NCBI RefSeq assembly: GCF_050003625.1
Contig: NC_134397.1
Location: 149,605,526 to 149,669,525 of the forward strand
DNA: 64,000 nt
Source of the DNA: Haematobia irritans
Taxonomy: Eukaryota; Arthropoda; Insecta; Diptera; Muscidae
Reading direction: 5' to 3'
In this document: one piece after another, positions 56,712-64,000 of the stretch
Layout of the letters: the number at the start of each line of letters is the position of its first letter
How positions within the stretch are numbered: the stretch's first letter is position 1
The notes under the pieces: generated by a model
What the model was told of the DNA's origin: nothing
The model's input: only the letters and a program-made list of their open reading frames with translations
Database searches by the model: none
Position numbers and translations under genes: made by a program

Positions 56712-56820
56712 TCCACTTAGGTTAGGTTAGATATAATAGCAGCCCGAGATTTTAGGCTTACTTAGACTATTAGTCCATTATTATACCACAGGTGTGAACT
56801 TCTCTCTTACACTGTGAAAA
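56712..56820 (-). repeat. SINE tail fragment
   Basis: CTTAGGTTAGGTTAGATATAATAGCAGCCCGAG to CACAGGTGTGAACTTCTCTCTTACACTG matches the tail half of the SINE. The tRNA-like head is missing. Nothing recognisable lies between 56821 and 57110. Confidence 0.75.
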
Positions 56821-57564
56821 GTGGACAATTTTCATGAGACGTTGACTATATTATCATATTAATGTTTTTAACCTTTCTTAAGTGAATATCTCCCAAATGT
56901 GGAGAGAACTTTGACGATCATGGGTGTTCACTTCTGAGAGGCATTACTTTTCTTGGAAAATAAAAATATTCTTACCTTTTATTTTTGGAATATTGAATTT
57001 TCTGAATCTCGAATAATCAGTAGTTTAGCCAATAAATATAAAGGCCAGGAGTTGAAAATCTGAAGCGGCCGTCTTCTTCTTAATATGGTTATCATTTCTA
57101 TTTGTTGTTTTTTTTTTGTACCCTCCACCATAGGATTAACTTTGTCATTCCGTTTGTAATACATCAAAATATTGCTCTAAGACCCCATAAAGTATATATA
57201 TTCTGGGTCGTGGTGAAATTCTGAGTCGATCTGAGTAGGTCCGTCCGTCTGTTGGAATCACGCTAACTTCCGAACGAAACAAGCTATCGACCTGAAACTT
57301 GGTATAAGTAGTTGTTATTGATGTAGGACGGATAGCATTGTAAATGGGCCATATCGGACCACTTTTACGTAGCCCCCAATATAAACCGACCAATAGATTT
57401 GGCTTGCGGATTCTCTTGGAGGAGTAAAATTCATCCGATCCGGTTGAAATTTGGTACGTGGTGTTAGTATATTGTCTCTAACAACCATGCCAAACTTGGT
57501 CCATATCGGTCCATAATTATATATAGCCCCCATATAAACCGATCCCCAGATTTGAACTCCGGAG

Positions 57565-58020
57565 CAGAGAATGAAGCCGCCGAGTCGCGCCGCCGATTTC
57601 AGTCGCCGCCGACGATTTTTGACCAGTCGACGCCGCCGCCGAATATATCGACTCATCTCGACTCAAATTTAGCCGCCAATTAATCAAAAATATCGATTTA
57701 AATCAGAAAAATGTATTACTAATTGTCGTACTTTATTCCAAAATTTTGAACCTTCCACCCACAATCAATCTATTTCACACTGCTATAATAACTTTGCAAA
57801 AAAATTTGCTCAGAAAATTTGAAGTCAATGTAAATTTGATTGATTGGTTGTACAACTAATCTCATTACCATTCGAATAAGTTCAAATTGATTTTATAATG
57901 GATAATTGTCCACCGCCGAATGGACAAATCTATATCGGCTTAGCCGTCAAGCCGCCGCCGCCGGAGACAAAAATTTAGTGTCAGCCGCCGCCGACAAAAA
58001 TGGGTCGGCTTCATTCTCTG
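57565..58020. mobile_element. hAT-type MITE, 456 bp, CAGAGAATGAAGCCG TIRs
   Basis: CAGAGAATGAAGCCG at 57565-57579 is perfectly inverted at 58006-58020. CTCCGGAG flanks both ends (57557-57564, 58021-58028), and removing one copy restores the HINE-A phrase ACTCCGGAGCCTCTTGG. Subterminal regions are full of GCCGCC/CGCCGCCG triplets, in sharp contrast to the AT-rich middle. A CAGAGAA start and 8-bp TSD fit the hAT superfamily. Confidence 0.88.
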
Positions 58021-58199
58021 CTCCGGAGCCTCTTGGAAGAGCAAATTTCATCCGATCCGGTTGAAATTTGGTACGTGGTGTTAGTATATGGTCTCTAACA
58101 ACCATGCAAAAATTGGCCGCTAACAGCCATGCAAAAATTGGTCCATATTTGTCTATAGTTATATATAGTCGATCGCCAATCGCACAAAAATTGGTCCAT

Positions 58200-61100
58200 A
58201 TCGCCACAAATAATCTAACAAATTTTGTTTTTATAGAAAATTTTGTCAAAATTTTATTACTATAGAACATTTTTTCAAAATTTTATTTCTATAGAAAATT
58301 TTGTCAAAATTGTATTTCTTTAGAAAATTTTGGCAAAATTTTATTTTTGTAGAATTTTTTTTTTTTTCAAAATTTTATTTCTATAGAAAATTTTGTCAAA
58401 AAATTATTTCTATAGAAAATTTTATCAAAATTTTATTTCTATAGAAAATTTTGTCAAAATTTTATTTCTATAGAAAATTTGGTTAAAATTTTATTTCTAT
58501 AGAAAATTTTGTCAAAATTTTATTACATAGAAAATTTATCAAAACTTTATTTCTATAGAAAATTTTGTCAATATTTTATGTCTATAGAAAATTTTGCCAA
58601 CATTTTATTTCTATAGAAAATTTATCAAAATTTTATTTCTATAGAAAATTTTGTCAAAATTTTATGTCTATAGAAAATTTTGTCAAAATTGTATTTCTTT
58701 AGAAAATTTTGTCAGAATTGTATTTCTATAGAAAATGTTGTCAAAATTTAATTTCTTTAGAAAATTTTGTCAAAATTTTATGTCTATAGAAAATTTTGTC
58801 GAAATTGTATTTCTTTAGAAAATTTTGTCAGAATTGTATTTCTATAGAAAATTTTGTCAAAATTTCATTTATGTAGAATATTTTGTCAATATTTTATTTC
58901 TATAGAAAATTTTGTCAAAATTTTGTTTTTATAGAAAATTTTGTCAAAATTTTATTACTATAGAACATTTTTTCAAAATTTTATTTCTATAGAAAAATTT
59001 GTCAAAATTGTATATTTTAGAAAATTTTGGCAAAATTTTATTTCTGTAGATTTTTTTTTCAAAATTTTATTTCTATAGAAAATTTTGTCAAAAAATTATT
59101 TCTATAGAAAATTTTATCAAAATTTTATTTCTATAGAAAATGTTGTCAAAATTTTATTTCTATAGAAAATTTTGTCAAAATTTTATTTCTGTAGAAAATT
59201 TGGTCAAAATTTTATTTCTATAGAAAATTTTGCCAAAATTTTATTTCTATAGAAAATTTATCAAAACTTTATTTCTATAGAAAATTTTGTCAATATTTTA
59301 TGTCTATAGAAAATTTTGCCAACATTTTATTTCAATGGAAAATTTATCAAAATTTTATTTCTATAGAACATTTTTTCAAAATTTTATTTCTATAGAAAAT
59401 TTTGTCAAAATTGTAGTTCTTTAGAAAATTTTGGCAAAATTTTATTTCTGTAGAAATTTTTTTTTCAAAATTTTATTTCTATAGAAAATTTTGTCAAAAA
59501 ATTATTTCTATAGAAAATTTTATCAAAATTTTATTTCTATAGAAAATGTTGTCAAAATTTTATTTCTATAGAAAATTTTGTCAAAATTTTATTTCTATTG
59601 AAAATTTGGTCAAAATTTTATTTCTATAGAAAATTTTATCAAAATTTTATTTCTATAGAAAATTTTGTCAAAATTTTATTTCTATAGAAAATTTTGTCAA
59701 AATTTTATTTCTATAGAAAATTTGGTCAAAATTTTATTTCTATAGAAAATTTTATCAAAATTTTATGTCTATAGAAAATTTTGTCAAAATTGTATTTCTT
59801 TAGAAAATTTTGTCAGAATTGTATTTCTATAGAAAATGTTGTCAAAATTTTATTTCTATAGAAAATTTTGTCAAAATTTTATGTCTATAGAAAATTTTGT
59901 CGAAATTGCATTTCTTTAGAAAATTTTGTCAGAATTGTATTTCTATAGAAAATGTTGTCAAAATTTTATTTATGTAGAATATTTTGTCAATATTTTATTT
60001 CTATAGAAAATTTTGTCAAAATTTTATTTATGTAGAATATTTTGTCAAAATTTTATTTCTATAGAAAATTTTGTCAAAATTTTATTTCTATAGAAAATTT
60101 TGTCAAAATTTTATTTCTATAGAAAATTTTGTCAAAATTTTATTTCTATAGAAAATTTTGTCAAAATTTTTTTTCTATAGAAAATTTTGTCAAAATTTTA
60201 TTTCTAAAGAAAATTTTGTCAAAATTTTATTTCTATAGAAAATTTTGCCAAAATTTTATTTCTATAGAAAATTTATCAAAATTTTATTTCTATAGAAAAT
60301 TTTGTCAAAATTTTATGTCTATAGAAAATTTTGTCAAAATTGTATTTCTTTAAAAAATTTTGTCAGAATTGTATTTCTATAGAAAATGTTGTCAAAATTT
60401 TATTTCTATAGAAAATTTTGTCAAAATTTTATGTCTATAGAAAATTTTGTCGAAATTGTATTTCTTTAGAAAATTTTGTCAGAATTGTATTTCTATAGAA
60501 AATTTTGTCAAAATTTTATTTATGTAGAATATTTTGTCAATATTTTATTTCTATAGAAAATTTTGTCAAAATTTTATTTATGTAGAATATTTTGTCAAAA
60601 TTTTATTTCTATAGAAAATTTTGTCAAAATTTTATTTCTATAGAAAATTTTGTCAAAATTTTATTTCTATAGAAAATTTTGTCAAAATTTTATTTCTATA
60701 GAAAATTTTGTCAAAATTTTTTTTCTATAGAAAATTTTGTCAAAATTTTATTTCTATAGAAAATTTTGTCAAAATTTTATTCCTATAGAATTTTTTGTCA
60801 AAATTTTTTTTCTGTAGAAAATTTTGTCAAAATTTTATTTCTATAGAAAATTTTGTTAAAATTTTATTTCTATAGAAAATTTTGTCAAAATTTTATTTCT
60901 AAGGCAAATCTTGTCAATATATTATTTCTATAGAAAATTTTGTCAAAATTTTATTTCTATAGAAAATTTTGTTGAAATTTTATTTCTATAGAAAAATTTG
61001 TCAAAATTTTATTTCTAAGGCAAATCTTGTCAATATATTATTTCTATAGGAAATTTTGTCAAATTTTATTTCTATAGAAAATTTTGTCAAAATTTTATTT

Positions 61101-61262
61101 CTATAGAAAATGTTGTCAAAATTTTATTTCTATAGAAAATTTTGTCAAAATTGTATTTCTATACAAAATTTTGTCAAAATTTTATTTTTATAGAAAATTT
61201 TGTTTAAATTTTATTTATATAGAAAATTTTGTCAAAATTTTATTCCTATAGAATGTTGTCAA
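58200..61262. repeat. 29-bp minisatellite array, 3.1 kb
   Basis: About 105 units of ATTTTGTCAAAATTTTATTTCTATAGAAA occur. For example, successive ATAGAAA at 60061 and 60090 are exactly 29 bp apart. Many neighbouring units are identical, and a higher-order block of several units with GTATTTCTTTAGAAAA and ATGTCTATAG variants recurs. This is much more uniform than the other arrays, so it is probably the youngest expansion. Frames such as SKFYFYRKFCQNF are by-products. Confidence 0.93.
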
Positions 61263-61500
61263 ACTGAATTATATATGTATTTGATCGGCCTGTTTTTAAT
61301 ATATACCCCGTATGGACTAACTTACAATTTAGAAGACGGTGTAAAGAAGTTTTAAGATAACTTGCTATCGTCAAGTGTTACCGCAACCCTGGTAATTCGA
61401 TTGTGGATGACAGTCTTTAGTAGAACTTTGTATGCAATCCATGGTGGAGGGTACATAAGATTCGGCCTGGCCGAACTTACGGCCGTATATACTCGTTTTT

Positions 61501-62737
61501 TTTTTATAACCTGCTCCACACTGTGGCACAGTGGTATGATACAATAGTACATATGTTTGCAACACCCAGAAGGAGACGAGATAGATATATATGTTATGGT
61601 GTCCTTGGCAATGTTGTTCAGGGCCGGCCGCTGAGTCGATATAGCCTTGTCCGTCTATCTGTCCGCCCGTCTGTCTGTGAACACATTTTCATAGTCTAGG
61701 TCGCAATTTGAATGCAATCGACTTAAAGTATGTATTTTGGGTCAGAATAGAACCCTATTGAGTTTGGAAGAAATCGGTTTTATATATAGCTCCCATATAT
61801 ATCTTTAGCCTGATATCTACTAATATGGCCCCCCCAGAAGCCAGAATTTTAGCGTGATTTCCTTTAAATTGTTTTTGTACAGGGTGTAGAATGAACGTTC
61901 TCGATATACACGCTACTTTTGGGTGAAGAAATGACCACAGATGACAAATTTGAAATCCGATTTAAGTGAAATTTTTCACAAGGAGTAGAATTAACATTGT
62001 AGCTATGCATCCCGAATTTGGTTGAAATCGGTTCAGATTTAGATAAAGCTCCCATATATATCTTTCGCCCGATATGCACTTATATGGTCCACAAGCCGGA
62101 GTTTTACCCAGATTTGCTTTAAATGTTGTACAGGAAGAAGAATTGACGTTCTCGATATAGATACCGATTTCAGATTTAGATATAGATCCTATGTATATAT
62201 TTCGTCCGATTTACACTCATATGACCACAGGAGTCAAATTGGTAGACCGATTTAAGTGGATGTTTGCACAGGGAGTATAATTATATCTTGAATTGTATCT
62301 ATGCATGCCGACTTTGGTTGAAATTGGTGCAGATTTAGATGTAGCTCCCATATGTATATGTTTTTCTGATTTCCCCCTTTTCCTTGTAACATAGAGTAGC
62401 CACTGCATTACCATACTTCTAATACATATCTATCGACCGATAAATACGCTCTTGCAAAGTCGCATAAAAATTGTTTCAGATTTAAATGTTTCCCATATTT
62501 GTTCAGTAACATTGTTTTCCATATCAGGACATTAGCCGCCGTAAAATTTGAAGTCTTAAGATTTTGTAGAAGTCTAACAAAGTTGTCCAAATCGAGTCAG
62601 ATTGAAATATATGCATATGGGAACAAAAACCCAATACATTTGACCGATTTGATATGGTATCGAAAATGTTGATCTACAAAGTGGTGCAGGGTATAATATT
62701 GTCGGCCCAGCCTGACTTTAGACTTTCCTTAATTGTT
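61501..62737 (-). mobile_element. HINE-C abutting HINE-A and HINE-B
   Basis: It starts TATAACCTGCTCCACACTGTGGCACAGTGGTATGATAC, a decayed hairpin. (GTCY)n is at about 61649-61678. Three to four units with GCTCCCATATATATCTTT follow, and the end is GTCGGCCCAGCCTGACTTTAGACTTTCCTTAATTGTTTTT. No spacer separates it from its neighbours. Confidence 0.78.
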
Positions 62738-63982
62738 TTTATACCCACCACCATAGAATGGTGACGGGGGTATAATAAGTTTGTCATTTCGTTAGTAACA
62801 CATCGAAATATCGATTTCCGACTATATAAAGTATATATATTCTTGATCAGGGAGAAATTCTAAGACGATATAACGATGTCCGTCTGTCTGTCTGTCTGTC
62901 TGTTGTAATCACGCTACAGTCTTCAATAATGAAGCAATCGTGCTGAAATTTTGCACAAACTCGTCTTTTGTCTGCAGGCAGGTCAAGTTCGAAGATGGGC
63001 TATATCGGTCCAGGTTTTGATATAGTCCCCATGCAAATCGACCTCCCGATTTGGGGTCTTGGGCTTATAGAAATCGTAGTTTTTATCCAATTTGCCTGAA
63101 ATTTGAAATCTAGGGGTATTTTATGACCATAAAGAGGTGTGCCAAAAATGCTGAGTATCGGTCCATGTTTTGGTATAGCCCCCATATAGACCGATCTCCC
63201 GATTTTACTTCTTGGGCTTATAGAAACCGCAGTTTTTATTTAATTTACCTGAAATTGGAAATCGAGAGGTACTGTAGAACCACAAATACGTGTGCCAAAA
63301 ATTGTGAGTATCGGTCCATATTTTGGTACAGCCCCCATATAGACCGATCTCCCGATTTTACTTCTTGGGCTTATAGAAACCGCAGTTTTTATCCAATTTA
63401 CCTGAAATTGGAAATCGAGAGGTACTTTAGAACCGTAAAGAGGTGTGCCAAAAATGGTGAGTATCGGCCCATGTTTTGGTATGGTCCCCATATAAACCGA
63501 CCTCCCGATTTGGGGTCTTGGGCTTATAGAAATAAATATTCTCGTATTTTAGGTTCACAAAAACGTTTATCGGATTAAGTTTTTATCGGTCCTTTTGGTA
63601 ATGCCTCCATATAGACCGACTTCACTTCTTTAGGGTATAGATGGCGCACTGATCATGAAAATTACTTGAAACTCAATGTAAAATTTCCAGATTTTACTTC
63701 TCGGGTGAAAATCTACAGATTTAAGATTTCAAATCAAGACGTTATTTTATAATTTTCTTGCACACTTACAAGAGATGTTAATGATTCCTCTAAAACTCAA
63801 ATAAAAATGGTTCTTATAAATCCAGAATCTGATATAGTTCTCATAGGTGAAATCTTTAAATTTATCTTTGGGAAGTGTCCTCAAGCCCTCCTGAAATTTC
63901 AAAGGAAACCCTAATATTTTATTCATGGTGGTGGGTATTTAAGATTCGGCCCGGCCGAACTTACTGCTGTATATACTTGTTT
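62735..63982 (-). mobile_element. HINE-B, short full-length copy
   Basis: The hairpin TATACCCACCACCATAGAATGGTGACGGGGGTATA starts near 62739. The core TATATATTCTTGATCAGGGAG and (GTCY)5 at 62878-62902 follow, then about four 153-bp units. The leader ends in CGGCCCGGCCGAACTTACTGCTGTATATACTTGTTT. At about 1.25 kb it is intact at both ends. Confidence 0.85.
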
Positions 63983-64000
63983 ATTTTATTTTTTCCTTCA

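Larger units (their letters stand above)
57112..61500 (-). mobile_element. HINE-A with a 3-kb minisatellite expansion
   Basis: The hairpin end GTACCCTCCACCATAGG is at about 57119, partly deleted. The core and GTCCGTCCGTCTG lie near 57238-57252. Two to three 153-bp units are split by a hAT MITE (57565-58020). A 29-bp array fills 58200-61262. The end is TTCGGCCTGGCCGAACTTACGGCCGTATATACTCGTTTT. At about 4.4 kb it is the longest HINE-A here because the array has expanded. Confidence 0.82.

Noticed and set aside
60129..60353. Frame with SKFYFYRKFCQNF repeats (also 43210-43464 on the minus strand)
   Set aside because: It is translation of the 29-bp minisatellite cycling through three frames.

Overview
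The window is a gene desert from a fly, most likely a calyptrate or muscid species. That placement is my inference. It rests on AT-rich DNA, mini-me/DINE-1-style repeats with (GTCY)n blocks, a tRNA-derived SINE with a TTAGG-like tail, several Tc1/mariner relics and long arrays of a 29-bp ATTTTGTCAAAATTTTATTTCTATAGAAA-type minisatellite. I see no intact host protein gene. Nearly all open frames are shadows of repeats, because the 153-bp unit of the dominant repeats is a multiple of three and stays open on both strands.

The framework consists of three related families, called here HINE-A, HINE-B and HINE-C (DINE-1/mini-me-like, Helentron-derived by inference). Each has one end AAACAAGTATATA plus a GGCC-rich palindrome. 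The other end is a TATACCC...GGGTATA hairpin followed by (TA)n, a short core and (GTCY)n. The centre is a tandem repeat of 153 bp. In this annotation '+' means the ACAAGTATA end is on the left. Copies are: mixed A/B 2690-4740; B 6773-9040; A 9304-10744; A 11412-13801; A 18954-20168; A/C composite 20260-22046; C 24486-26522; A 30604-33906; A 33907-39781; B 44871-45273 and 45275-50803; B 51386-53427; C 54365-56009; A 57112-61500; C 61501-62737; B 62735-63982.

Other transposons are nested in these elements with readable boundaries. Four hAT-type insertions have 8-bp target duplications (30660-31786, 35025-39583, 46578-50679, 57565-58020). TA-flanked MITEs rich in AATTAATTGA lie at 16037, 24591-24877, 36987-39079 and 48817-49348. 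A CACTGAAAA...TTTTCAGTG MITE is at 29960-30583 and 33102-33768. Two SINEs have 7-12 bp duplications. A 932-bp mariner relic of DD41D type is at 26612-27543. A 922-bp TA-flanked element at 28779-29700 carries two divergent tRNA-like promoters.

The most notable single signal is on the minus strand at 36191-36259: a hammerhead ribozyme with an intact core, in what is probably a Penelope-like retroelement scrap. Repeat-poor tracts (5500-6480, 14107-15650, 22500-23735, 27546-28776, 40640-41580, 53430-54360) are probably intergenic or intronic host DNA.
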